From Brugia malayi (taxonomy: Eukaryota > Nematoda > Chromadorea > Rhabditida > Onchocercidae), in NCBI RefSeq assembly GCF_000002995.4, contig NW_025062478.1:12830001-12894000 (forward strand): a stretch of 64,000 bases of DNA, written 5' to 3'. The notes below the pieces were generated by a model. The model was not told the origin of the DNA. It ran no database searches and saw only the letters and a program-made list of their open reading frames with translations. Made by a program: the position numbers and the translations under genes. Below, piece by piece: positions 1 to 12,675 of the stretch. Every line of letters starts with the position of its first letter. The first letter of the stretch is position 1.

Positions 1-524
1 ATTTTACATATGGTTTTACCCAAAAATTCTAAGTACACTCGAAGAAAAAAAAAAAAAAAAAACTTTATTCAACAGAAACAAATACAAAAATTTAACATGT
101 GATTAGAACTTGAAACGCAAACAAATCGTTTCAACAGAAACAAAGTAAATTCTGCCTTTTAAAGGTTAATAAAGCTTAATTCCGTTCTTTCTAATGCTAC
201 CACCCTGAAATTACTTGCTTTAAGGAGGTTGTCTAATTAGACAAAATATATAACTGATTTAAATAATTTGAATCAAATGAGCCAATGATATTAAGGTAGA
301 CAGCGGTGAATGCTGAACAACACAACTAGAAACAAACAGAATTCAAAATCAATATTAAACACACTAAAAGATCAAAAAATCAAGAAACATAAGGTCAAAT
401 CTCGTATAATTAGAAACTGTCGAAATACGTTAAGAAAAGAAAGAATATTAGCTTAAACATTTTTTGACCAAAAAAAGTGGAAAAGAAGAAAAAATTAGCT
501 TAAACATTTGTTTATCAATTTGAT
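1..524. other. AT-rich 3' flank of the coiled-coil gene
   Basis: No coding exon could be supported on either strand. The stretch is AT-rich with a poly-A run near 45-61. It lies downstream of the minus-strand gene ending at 525, so part may be its 3' UTR or terminator region. Another gene may lie to the left of the window. Confidence 0.5.
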
Positions 525-529
525 TTATT
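524..529 (-). terminator. AATAAA polyadenylation signal overlapping the stop codon
   Basis: On the minus strand the end of the coiled-coil gene reads GAATAAATC, so AATAAA spans the last Glu codon and the TAA stop. If it is used, the 3' UTR would be only about 10-20 nt. No other AATAAA is equally close. Confidence 0.45.
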
Positions 530-3500
530 CAAAATCACTGTCCAAGTCATAAGCATCTTTCTTTTTCGGAACTTTCGAACTACCATTCCCAGCAAGTATT
601 CCTGTTGCTGCCTGAAAAATATTCCATTTTATTACATAACATTTATTACATAAACAGATGCAGTATTAAAGTAAGCTCACTTTTTTCCCTCTCGGTTTTC
701 CACGACTTTTTTGCGTCTTTTGCGTGTTTTTAATTGCATCATTATAAATCGAAGAATCATCCTTTCTGAAAGTGTAATCAGTGCACCTCAATCTAAGGTT
801 AATAAAATGATAAAACAAGATCAGTTACAAAACTATCAAAAAACCGTACCTCTGAAGCAGTGGAGTTGAGGCATGTATCGGTTTGATGGTGCTCATTGAC
901 ATGTCACTATCGAAAAGTGTGAGCGCCAAATCGCTGGAAAAACAACATAAATAGTAAATTCTTTAATGATACTAGTTATGATTCAGACAACAATTGACTT
1001 ACTGATCTGTCTTTCTCTTCCCTGGTTCACTTTTTTTACGAGCCTGTCGACCTCTTTTTGATGGGCCCGGTGCAGTTGCTACAGCATCCGAAATTGAAAG
1101 ATTTTGCTTTGCGCGATGGCGTCTCGACACCTTATACTTTGTAGTTGGTTGTGACAATTCCAGTCCTAAAAACAAAACAGTTTTTGAGTAACGTGCAATA
1201 AAACTTAATGCTCATGTTTATAGAATTTCGATATCTGAAGAATATGATATACCTTGTTGTTCAATGCTTGGCGCATGTATCATCTCCCTTCCTTCGTCTT
1301 TTTTTGTGGTGAGAAACAGCTTTTTGGTCTCTGACACATCAAAATTTGGAGCCATCTAAAACTTAACTAATTAATGAAAGGAGAAAACTTGTAAAAGGAC
1401 TAGTAAGAACGCTTTAGTCCTGTACATTTGTGAAACTGCTTAAAATTAAAGCAAATTTTAATAAATATACAAACTTCCTCATTGTTTCCAGGCTTTTTTT
1501 CTGGCATCATTTCTCGAGAATCAGTTTCCCGAATAACGATTTCTTTGTTGTTAGAATTCTCCGTCTTAATATCCTTAACACTCTCCTCATTTTTCTTTAC
1601 CTATTCACGGAAATGGAGTTCAAATTTTATCCTTAACAAATCTCTAGAAATAAGGTACCACATTCACAGTAAATATGAAGTATAAATCGAAAAAGATACG
1701 TATAAAAATTCTGATATCGCCATTTTCTTAATTTCTAATTAAAATCCTTAGTATTGCTCATTCAAGTTCAAATCTATGGTACCACAATCGAAAAAGAAAG
1801 ATGAAAAAGATTAAAACAACCACCGCTAGACTAAATCTCTAGAAATAAAGTACTACATTTACATTTACAGTAAATGTAATAAAATTTAAATCAAAAAACA
1901 CTAAGAAATAATATGAAAAATTGGACTGATGAACGTAATAATATAAAGTTTAAACGAAAAAAATGGGAAATAACCATATCAAATTCTGCTCCTTGTGATT
2001 TTTGAATTGTTCCTTCTTGATCCACCATAATAGATCCTTGTGTTGCTTTTGCGCAATCTTGTCGAGATTTTCCATCGTTTTCAACAGCACTGCGCAGAAG
2101 TGTACTAATATTCTTGCCAACAGTTACTATCTTTAACTGCCTATCCACAGTTTTCTTTTTAGCCTTAAGGCGTTGTTCTTCTTCCTTTATAAAATAATGA
2201 TAAGGTTCCATGAAGAAGCAATTTTTCCTTATTCATATTTATGAAGCATAAATACTGAAGCTGCAACTATAAACCCTACAAAAGCTATTTGAATTTTATA
2301 AATTAACAATACAAAGACTGCTTTCTCAATCAATAAAGTATGTTCACCAGAGACTGACTAACCGCAATCTTCTGTTTCAAGCCTTGAATCTCTTCACTCA
2401 TGCGCTTTACTTCTGCCATCAAAATCTCACGTTTCTTCGAAGCATCCAGCTTGTTATCTTGAAATGTGATTTTCATAGCTTTCATTGCAGAAAGCTGAAA
2501 AATAAATTTATTGTTATCGAATTAGAGAATTACAGTGCATCTTCGTGAACTACTTAAACCATTTAGAACACTTTCCCTTGGAAATTTTTATTGTATCTGA
2601 AACATGGAGAAAACGGACACAAAGTTAACAAGCCAAAATAATATTCCTTATTCCATCCATACTAATGGAAATTCGTGGTAAGCACTTAAACTTAGACAAG
2701 TAGAAAATTTTTGGAACTTGTTCATTGAGACGGTTTTCGTTCTCGTCAAGTGCGAGCTGAAGTTCTGCCTTCTCCTGATTGAGCTGTTTTAAATTCAATT
2801 CCATTTGTTCGTTGATTTTCTTATGAGCTTCCAACTCTGATTTTTTATTGAGATCATCACGAGCCTGCTGAACCTGAACAATCTTTTGGTGAGCATTATA
2901 AATAACAATAAAAGAATCAAAAAGAGTTATACAAATGCTTTTAATAAATGATAAACACAGCAAAGTGCTAGATGTCATTACTTCCTTACGGATCATATAG
3001 AAAGACCAAAGCCTTCGCTATTTACCTGCATAAGCATAGCGCTTTTTTTTTCACGCAGAGTCATCAAAACTGACTTCGCAGCACATATTTCAGCTTCACC
3101 TCGCTCCTAAGTGTTAATTAGTCAAAATAAATTGCAAGTGAAAACAAAAGTTATGAAAAATAAACATCTAAATTTACGAGTTCTTGAGAAAACGTTATTA
3201 GAAACATAGGATTATTCCGTAAAGTGCCATAAAACCGCGTTCATATGGCCACAGATCTTAAAACAGCTTTAGAAATGTCATTCATCTAATCAAGACAATG
3301 TTTGACTTATGATGGTTTAAGAGAGAACGCCCATCTACCTTAATTTCTAGAACTTCTTGTTCATGCTTCGTCTGTTCAAGTTTCACAATGTCTTCAAGTT
3401 TAGCTAATTTGTCCTTTATTATGTCCACTTCTTGCCTAATAGCTGCAGCATCAGCACTCTTTTTGTCAAAACGTTCCTTGTTTTTGTCCTATAACAAATG

Positions 3501-6000
3501 TAAACAGAAACTTTGAAATTGAAAAAAAATTTTTTTCAAAAAAAAAAAAAAAAAATTAGGACACAGACAGTACTGATACAAAATAATATGCATTTAGATT
3601 TTATCCATAAATCGTAAGAAAAAGGAAATTTTTGCAAAACTATACAATACTAACCAATTCCTGCTGCTTAGAATTTATGCTTTCAGAAAGCACCTTTTTC
3701 TCGTTCTTACGACCGTTAAGAGAACGCGTAAGTTCCGCAACACGTCTCTTACGTTGTCTGTATTTTTCCGATATGGCATTTCGTCGTTGCTTTTCCTCTT
3801 CCTGCATCGCATTTAACTTGCCGATTTTCTCATGACAAACTGAATACTGTGAATCAGCTTCACCTAAATTTAACCATTATTAACATTATTAACAGCTGAT
3901 TTATTATGAGATAATCAAAAAGCAAAGGATGATACATTCATTCAAAATTCTTCATCTTTGATTGTTCAGTACTTACTAATTTGTCCCTCCACATTCACGA
4001 CATCCATTCTCATTTCTTTTACAACTTCCTCGAGATTCTCCAGCCGACCAGCTTCATCCGCAATTGATATCTAAACAAGCAATTTGGCACAGAACATATA
4101 TCGTTATAACACTGATTCTTAATTGGTATATAATCAGCTATCATTAATATATATACGTACACTAAATGGTTCTAAGATTGGAAGTATTTATTTGCCTACG
4201 TGTTAGTCAAATCGGTTTTTACTCATTTCCATATTAATCATACTATCAATAATTACACAATCTGAAGACAACGATACACTATTCACGATATAAATTTGTT
4301 ATATTGAATTTACAAAATTTTAATTGCTACTGTACGAAATCAAAAATATTGAACTTTTATTAAAGAATATAAAGGAACTGTAAGAGGCAAACCACTGAAG
4401 CTAAATGGTCGATTGATTCTTGTATTTTTGAAGTGAACGTTTCCTGGAGATTTTGCAATTTTAAAGCAACTGAAAGTTATTATCATATGAAGAAAAATAA
4501 AATTCAATGGCAATTTTCCCACAAATAATTTCATTACCGCTGGAAAAATTTGGTGAAACAAAATTGCTTTCTAAAAATTTCTGCGCATCTCTTTCTGTGG
4601 AATGCAACTTTTCCAAATCTTCGCGAGCAGTATTTTGAGCGGCACGCAGGCACTGTTGAGCTAGAAGTACTTATTACTGTCATTAAGGCGTTTCTACGCT
4701 AATACCCAATATTTGCACAGAATAAATCTGTATTTATAATATCAATAGAAGTAAAGAAAAGAGTTTTACATAATCTGATTCAAGTCTTTATCGACCTGTT
4801 ATTATTTATAGTCAAAACATTCATATAGTAAAATGATTATTATATCTATAAAAGTTTAGAGTAAAAGTTGCATAGTGATTTGATCAAATATCTGTCTGGC
4901 ACTCTAGTATTGCAATATTTATTTAGTATGTGCAATTTCAAATTTCCGGAATGAAATCGAAATATTGCGGTTGTAACCCCTTGTGCAAATTTATTTGAAG
5001 ATTATATTGACCAACTGGCTGTGAATATTTTTAAATGATATCAAAAAAAAAAAAAAAAATAAGTAGATTCCGTCATTTCACTCTAACCTCATATTTTTTG
5101 GCTCTAGATCTATATCCAAACTGATAATGGCTAGAAAAGTATCCAATGTCAGAATATGCTCGATTAACTTCTGAATGATCTGCATCATAACAAACTAAAC
5201 ATAGTATGCAATGTGATTATAAATGTGAAATCATATTTCACTTCAAAGATCAGAAGGCGAATATAGTTTACTTTCCTCTCATAAGGATTCGGGACAACTA
5301 TATTTCTGTCTAATACAAGCTCTTATAGAGAAATCCAGGAATTTTACCAACCATTAGTGATATCATTCATATTTTCCTGCTGCACGTGTTTCAGTTCTTC
5401 AATTTTTTCGCCTTGTAAACTAGTACTGAAAGTTCATAAAACAAGTAGAAGCAATAGTTTGAAAAGAATCAAATTTTAAATTCATGAGTAATGCATGCGT
5501 ATTTGAAAAAAGAACCTTTGAACAAGTTCATTTGTCATATCATCCAGCAGCTGCAACTCTTTTTCCGTTTCTTTCGCATTTTTTTGTGCCGATAACAATT
5601 GTTCTTTATTAATTGTACTGTTATCCCTCATGAGCTTTATAAGTTTTTCCTAAGATAACATAATAGCACGAAATATTGATAAAAGAAAAAAACATTCTTG
5701 TTTTTTCTCCCATTTCTGCCAAAAAATTGTAAAAATACATGAATCCTTAAAACAACATATGCAAGATGCAAGTTATGAAGGAGACTAATATGTGACGTAT
5801 ACTGATAGTATATCGTAGATTTTTTATCATTAAACCTACATATGTGTGAGTTTTATTTTCTCTTACTATCATGCCCGTATGTAAATAAAATAAAAGCTAA
5901 CATGTACGTCAAGATCTACTTCAGTGCTGGCCAATTCCTGATCATACTGCTCGCAAAGATTCTTCAACAAATTGCTGCCCGAAGTCGATGTTGTTTCCAT
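525..6000 (-). CDS. Unrecognised coiled-coil protein with basic AT-hook-like tail, 19 exons, 753 aa
   Basis: Nineteen exons join in one open frame. High to low they are 6000-5908, 5649-5516, 5425-5352, 5179-5088, 4652-4538, 4469-4396, 4070-3977, 3863-3655, 3488-3339, 3106-3026, 2873-2718, 2494-2363, 2184-1975, 1600-1475, 1355-1253, 1165-1003, 933-850, 765-681 and 611-525. Every phase matches its neighbour. The weakest donors are at 2718 (GTTCCA), 4396 and 1975. From about residue 30 to 500 the protein is rich in E, K, Q and L with long heptad-like stretches, so it is probably an extended coiled coil. Residues from about 600 on are basic and probably disordered, with KRGRQARKK and RGKPRGKK, which resemble AT-hook or nuclear-localisation motifs. 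The end is acidic (DAYDLDSDFE). No signal peptide, membrane span or catalytic domain is visible. I do not recognise the family. A chromosome- or spindle-associated role (synaptonemal complex or kinetochore) would fit the architecture, but this is a guess. The start is the first in-frame ATG, with no clear acceptor upstream. Confidence 0.82.
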
Positions 6001-8085
6001 TTTGACCTCAAATTCAACGAATGCGCTTCTATTCTGTCACCGAAGATTTGTATTTATATTTTCAGGAGTTTCTCTTATCCTCCAATAATGTTTTAATCTT
6101 TGATGCTTAAAGGGATTTTAATGATGCTTTAAGACCTAATGACTTTCTATTTAATAACAAAATAATCATTCTAACCTCCTGATCTCTTCCTCTATCTAAC
6201 TGAACTTATCTAACCTATTTATCAGTTAAACTGCCGAAAGCATTGACAAAATACTTCGAAGGTTTCCCGGAAATTTGAACTAAAATTCACTTCTTCCATA
6301 TAATTTAAGAATTGGTGAACTACTTTGAAAATTAATTTCAACTGTAAATGAGAAAACCTCTACTTAGTTACTTTTTTCTGCTTTCCATCGCATAATTACT
6401 GCGTATTTACAATATCCTTCCAACAATTATTTCAAATCTTAATTATAATAAAATTTGAACTTAATTTTAACCTTCATTCAACTATATTTCGAGTACCGTA
6501 AATGCAGAGTAATGCTGGATGCTATGATATAAAATTAACTAGAAGTTTTAAGGAAATTAAGAAGAAACCTATTACATCATTGTCGTCAAGAACAATGAGT
6601 TACAAATATATTGGGGTGCAAAGCATCACAGAAAGAGTGTAACTGCTGAGAGAAAGAGTATAACTTTAAGAAATATTTTAGTTGAAATTTACGATTTCAA
6701 ATCTTCCAACCACTCATTGCATCTGACTTTTTTCTAAATTCAGGGCTTAAAATTTTTCGTAATTTGTACTTTATAAAAATCTAATTCTAAAAACACTTTA
6801 AAAAACACAGAGTAGCTGTGAACTACATTTCTAATACGACTTGTCACTATATTCAAAAGATCAGTCATGAATTTAAAACCTGAATGAGAATTCTATAAGA
6901 TTCAGCGTTAAAGTAATATATATTAGCAAAATTCTAAGATCTTTAATTCATTTTTTTTTTCTAATAAAGACTTAAATTCTAAAAAAGAGCTGAAATAATA
7001 ACAAAAGTAAAAGGTTATAAATAGAAGCGAATTGACAAATATAGACACAAATAGTGAATTGTCTGTACTTTCAGATGAAGCCTTACACTTGAAGCCGATA
7101 TTTTTACCTCTGCTAAATAAAGATTTGCTGCAAATAGTAACAAATTAAAGAAGAAAGAAAAAAATATAAATCATAAACGCTGTAAAAATGTCGAGATCAG
7201 TATTTGGTTTTACGTTAGCTTTCATGTTATGCGACATGTCTACATTTTTACATTTGACCTAAAATCGTTCCTACATATTTTCTAAATCATTGTAGAAATT
7301 TATGCCCAATTACCAAAATTCCATTTTCTTTTGACACATTTCTTCATATAACACATTCCTTTCTTTTTGGATTAAATTGACGTATAAGACGTAAGAAAGC
7401 TTCAGTTAAGCTCTTATCCAAACAATTTTCTACCTGTCGAAGTATCTTTTAGTCACACCTTACTTCTCACTAAATAATCCACCCCCTTAACCAAAACCAT
7501 TACCTTCACCTGTTTACCTTTACCTTTCTCAAGTACCTTAGTATTTAGCTTTACGTAAACAACCCGTTGTCTACCCGAATATCTCTCCACTTACCCAAAC
7601 AAGTACCACTCACGCACGCAATCTCCCGTCTCCCCCATCTTCTCAACACTTTCACGTTTGGCCTAAAATCGCTCCCAGACGCTTTCTGAGCCATTCCAAG
7701 AATTGGCATCTGGCCAGCAGATACGATATTTCCGGAAATATTTTCCAGCAAAAAAAAAACCACTAAGGCAGAATTCCATCCTTGTTCCTTCCCTTGCATT
7801 TTTAGGACGGATTAAGCATACTTTTTTCCGGATTGGTAGTGGATTTGGATTTCATGTCGGAATTAATGTGTAATGTAGCCTACAACTATAAAACATACAA
7901 TTATGCATTTTCTTGTCAAGATTACAAGTTAGCTTATCAAAATATAATTAACAGCTATACATCAGTTTTTGAAGCTAACAAAAATAAGTCAAAGGACTAT
8001 CATTAGTCCAATAAAGTAACTGTGTAAAGACTAATTAACAAGTATTAGTAAAGTAAAGTAAACAAGTGATTCTATTAATTTTGCT
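6001..8085. other. Upstream region of the coiled-coil gene; no supported gene
   Basis: This is mixed-complexity DNA, less AT-biased than the stretch after 8.1 kb, so promoter sequence for the minus-strand gene is likely here. An 82-codon minus-strand frame at 7551-7799 has no splice context or recognisable motif and is not called. Nothing else is seen. Confidence 0.4.
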
Positions 8086-8300
8086 ATTATTATTTATTAT
8101 TATTACCATTATTGTTATTATTATTATTTTTATTATTGTTATTACCTCTATTATTATTATCTCTATCATTACTATTATTATGATTATCATATATTACTAT
8201 TGCTATTATTATTATTATTATTGATGTTATTATTATTATTGTTATTATTATTACTCTTATTATCATTATTATTAAAATTATTATTATTATTATTAATTGT
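8086..8300. repeat. Imperfect (ATT)n microsatellite
   Basis: About 215 bp of ATT/TTA triplets interrupted by ATC, GTT and CTC variants. The interruptions suggest an old array. Similar shorter tracts occur at 9930-9948, 17537-17570 (as ATA), 40040-40075 and 47300-47325. Confidence 0.85.
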
Positions 8301-9349
8301 TCAACGATTGTTCCAAATTCATAATTTTTTTCAAATTTTTAAATTTTCAAATCTTCAAATTTTTTATTCTTTTTATTGATAATAAATTATTTTAAAAGCT
8401 TGATGAAAATTAACAGTTGATAATTTTCATGTATAATTACTAAAAATGATATTTCCCAATTTTTAGGTGAAATTGTTCAAACTATTTAACACATTCAACG
8501 TTTGTAGGAAAAATTTTGAAATGCTAACATTGATGAAATGAATTATACAAAATTAAATTAGACGGAATTGAATTAAATACTCAAAGTATTGTAATATACG
8601 TTATATTTCATGATTCATTTTCTTTGTGTTGTAATCATTGCTAAAATTAATTTCATGGATCATTACACCAATGGTATTTAATTGATCTGTAATTGCCTTA
8701 AATTATAATAAAACTAACTGCCTTAAAATTATAATGAAAATAAAAAATAAATTTTTAAATTAAAATTTACTTTTCTCGTTTTTTTTTTTTTTTTAAATTT
8801 TTATTTTATATAAATTCTCATTTTTTTTTTTTTTATATTTTTATTTCAAGTTCTGTGTTATTTTCCTTCTTTCTTTTCCACTTTTTTAATATTTTAATCT
8901 ATTCAGTAATAGTTTTATTATTTTTCAAAAAAAAAAGCTAAAAAATTTTTAAAATAAAATATTTTTCTATTGAGAGAAATTATTCTATTATTGATTAAAG
9001 ATTTATTTTTAAATATGTTTGTGAAAATAAAACCATAGATTGCAGGATAATTTTGATATTTTATAATAATGCAAATGGCACAGATTAATGATTTAATTCA
9101 GATATTGCAGTTTTTCTTTTTTCTTTTTTGCTATATTAACAATTCTGTAATATGATATCATTTTAATATTTATAAAAGTAATGGGTGATTAGTCTTATCA
9201 TTATATCATCTTACAATCATTACATATATATTTATATAAAAGTAATTAGTAATTAATATATAATAAAATTGAATGCTTACAAATTAATGAAAAAAAAAGG
9301 AAAAATTTCTCATTTTAAATTCATTATTTTAGTTTTTTCATCCTTGTTC

Positions 9350-10262
9350 AATTGTCTTCTTTTTATGTACTGAGAAATTACATCTTTCACTCATTAAATG
9401 CTTTAATTGTTATGTTATTTGTAGTTTTATTATCAGATCTTTAAATATCACTTAATATTATCAAAGTTGTTTATTAAAATTTTTAAACTTTTTTATGAGT
9501 TTTGAGAAAAATTTTTTGAAAAATAAATATAGTACACAAATGTACAATTTGATGAAATTTTTTTCAATTTATTAAATGTTAAATAATATTGCATTCAATT
9601 TATTTGCTTATCATTCAGTCATTCATAACATTTATGAATTAAACTTCAAATAATTGAAAACTAGAAAAAAAAAATTTGTCTAATAAAATAGTACTGCTTA
9701 AATTGTTGAACATCTTTAGTATTCAATTCAATTTCATTAATTCAACTTCATTAATGTAAAAAAAAAAAAAAAAAATTGATGCCAAAAATTTATTAGTTGT
9801 GTTAGTTTTAAAGTTTTTCAAAAAAATTGGAAAATATTATTCGCAGTAATTTTAGACATTTCATTCTAACAATAAATTATTAAAATGTTATAAGATATTC
9901 ACATATTATAGTATCGTCGTTATTACTATTATTATTATTATTATTATGTAGCAATTTGTATAAAATAAAATTTCAAAGTAAATGTTTATTTAAATAAATT
10001 TTATTTAATTTGTTCATTTATTTAAGTAATAAATTGCATAAAATGGATTTTAACATGCAATTGTATATATGTATCTGTTGAAAGTAATACATTTGTTCGT
10101 ATCTTACTTTCATTTTTCTTTGAAAAACAAACTTTTCTAGAAACCATTTTATTGATCGTTTCTTTTTTCCCCTTTTTTTAGGATGAAAATGAAAAATAAG
10201 AAAATTAATTTACACGGATGCAAATCAATTAAACAAACGCATTTATTTTAACAATAATTTAC
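9350..10262 (+). repeat. Left arm of a diverged inverted duplication
   Basis: Several blocks here match, in reverse complement and in the right order, the segment 10928-11775. 9363-9440 pairs with about 11690-11770 (both contain ATCTTTCACTCA next to a TATGTTATTTGT block). 9580-9650 pairs with about 11580-11660 (AATATTGCATT). 9958-10018 pairs with 11160-11225 (AAAATAAA, TTTCAAAGTAAAT). 10131-10255 pairs with 10930-11030 (AATCGTTTCTTT, TTAATTTACAC). There are many substitutions and indels, so the duplication is old. It has no coding capacity. Confidence 0.55.
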
Positions 10263-10364
10263 TAATTTATCATACATAAATTCAGCTTAGATCAAAAATG
10301 TTACATAACTTTACTGAAAGTTTTTATTCAAAAATTTAGGAAAAAATAACTTAAAAAACATTTG

Positions 10365-10395
<31 letters not shown>

Positions 10396-10927
10396 CACGA
10401 AAATTTTAACTGTTTAAACATTTTTTAACAAAATTCCAACTTCTAATTTTTGTTTACATAATAATATTAACTAAGCAAAGATAATTCACAGCGCACAGAC
10501 AGAATTAATCGTATTTTAATTTCATAAATAAGCTGTTTAATTGATAATAATAAATTTTGATAAAATAAATTAATCTAATAATATGCATTTGTATTTAACA
10601 ATGCATATACTATGTCAAATATAAGAGATTTATTTATTTTAAATTAAATCAAATTTTTTCATCAAAAAAGAAAGATCAGAAATCGAAATATTAATGAAAT
10701 TATTTTTGTACGAAACGAGTTTATCACATTTGAACTTTTATCATTTATTATCAAATTATATTTTCATATGATTACTTCCAATATTTTTCTAATTATCATA
10801 TACAAATATTCATATTTTAATGGAAATAAATAGAAAGAAAAAAGTGAAATTATAATAATTTTTCATTAAATTATATTATACTTTTGACTGCAACTTTATC
10901 TATTTATTATCAATTATCAAATTATTA

Positions 10928-11775
10928 TTAAGATAAATGTGTTTGTGTAAATTAATTGCTTTATTTTCATTCTCATTTTGAAAATGAAAGAAAAGAAAGA
11001 AACGATTAATAAAATTATTTTCGTAAAAGTTTTTTTTTTTTTCTTTCAAAGTTTATTTTTGTAAAATTATAGTGCGAGCAACTATATTACTTTTGAGTAG
11101 TACACAAGTGTAATTGTATCCTAAAACTTTTATTTTTGTGCAAAATTTGAACATTAATAAAACAAAGTTTAAATATTTTCTTTAATTTAATAAAAATTTA
11201 CTTTGAAGTTTTATTTTAAACAGTTTATCATTAATAATTATTATTGTTAATAATAAAAAATAATAATAATCTATCCGAGGTGAAACTATTAAAATTATTT
11301 AACACAGCTAACATTTGTAAAGTAATTTTGAAATTAATGAAACGAAATTTTCAAATTTTGAAATGCTAACATTGATGAATAATTTATATGAAATTAAATT
11401 AAATACTAAAATAATAATTATAATTCAATATATTATTATTGAAATATATCAGAAATCATTTTGAAATTATGACAGCAATGTATATAAAATCCCTTACTAT
11501 GTGTTTTTTCTCGTTTGAGTTATGCTAATTTAAGCAATGTTAGATAAACTTTTTTTTTTTAATTTTTAAATATTATAAATTTTAATTAAAGTTTATTTCA
11601 ACAATATTATGAATTTCTGGAAGATAAGCTGATGAATTTAATGCAATATTATTTGAAACCTAATGAATTGAAATGAAATTTGATAATATTAGCCGGTAAT
11701 TAAATATTTAATAATAAAACAACAAATAACATAGCATTTATTGAGTGAAAGATAAAATTTCTCAATGCATAAAAA
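10928..11775 (-). repeat. Right arm of the diverged inverted duplication
   Basis: This is the partner of 9350-10262, with an AT-rich spacer of about 0.65 kb between them. Within this arm, about 11276-11400 also matches 8466-8600 in direct orientation: GAGGTGAAA or TAGGTGAAA, then a block around GAAATGCTAACATTGATGAA. A third, partial copy of the same family may therefore exist. The whole could be a decayed foldback element, but no terminal motif or target duplication was identified. Confidence 0.5.
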
Positions 11776-11875
11776 AAAAAAAAAAAAATAATAATTTGAA
11801 AAAAATTTTTTTTTTGCCATTTTATTTTGAAATTTTGCAAATCTATTATAGATAGTAATAAAATAGTTATCTATT

Positions 11876-12230
11876 TTGCATACAAATAAAATAGATTCAA
11901 AGAATAGTAAAACTGATTATAATAGGAAGGATTTGAAATTCAAATTTGCATTTATACATTTATTTCTTGTCATTTTCAAAATTTCATTTCACTATTTGTT
12001 GTCAATTAAGCAATATAAGCATCGCTATTATTCATTATCCGGTTTAATAATGCATATAGTCATTCCATCTATTATCCGGTTTAATGATACATACATCTGT
12101 ATTATTCATTACCCGGTCATATCATCTATTCATTCCAGTTATTCCATTCTTTGTCCTTTCTATTTATAATGATTTATTTTCAATACGGCAATACTGTTTT
12201 CTTTTTTAAACTTTCGTACCGCTACCGCTA
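11876..12230. other. Degenerate run-in to the CCGGTT minisatellite
   Basis: Imperfect copies of the motif ATCTATTATCCGGTTTAAT with ATACAT or CATTC spacers occur at about 12030-12130. They look like worn copies of the 37-bp unit that follows. A 97-codon frame at 11876-12169 is a by-product of low-complexity DNA and is not called. Confidence 0.5.
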
Positions 12231-12238
12231 CTTATTAT

Positions 12239-12675
12239 CCAGTTTATCCGGTTAAATACATGCAAACATCTACACATCTATTTTCCGGTTAAATGCATGC
12301 AAACATGTACATATCTATTATCCGGTTAAATACATGCAAACATCTACACATCTATTATCCGGTTAAATGCATGCAAACATGTACATATCTATTATCCGGT
12401 TAAATACATGCAAACATCTACACATCTATTATCCGGTTAAATGCATGCAAACATGTACATATCTATTATCCGGTTAAATACATGCAAACATCTACACATC
12501 TATTATCCGGTTAAATGCATGCAAACATGTACATATCTATTATCCGGTTAAATACATGCAAACATCTACACATCTATTATCCGGTTAAATGCATGCAAAC
12601 ATGTACATATCTATTATCCGGTTAAATGCATGCAAACATGTACATATCTATTATCCGGTTAAATGCATGCAATCA
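12239..12675. repeat. 37-bp minisatellite with alternating A/B units
   Basis: About twelve units of 37 bp. Each has TCTATTATCCGGTTAAAT and then either ACATGCAAACATCTACACA (A) or GCATGCAAACATGTACATA (B). The order is A-B five times, then B and a partial B, so the array grew as a 74-bp dimer. B units contain the palindromes GCATGC and TGTACA, and all units carry CCGGTT. Copies are almost identical, with one TTCCGG variant near 12280, so the array is young. Confidence 0.93.

Noticed and set aside
3632..3835. 67-codon plus-strand frame
   Set aside because: It is antisense to exon 8 of the coiled-coil gene.
5842..6096. 84-codon plus-strand frame over the 5' end of the coiled-coil gene
   Set aside because: It lies opposite the first coding exon of the minus-strand gene and has no motif of its own.
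7551..7799. 82-codon minus-strand frame in a less AT-biased patch
   Set aside because: No domain, no neighbouring phase-compatible exon and no acceptor near its ATG. It could be an accident or a gene relic.
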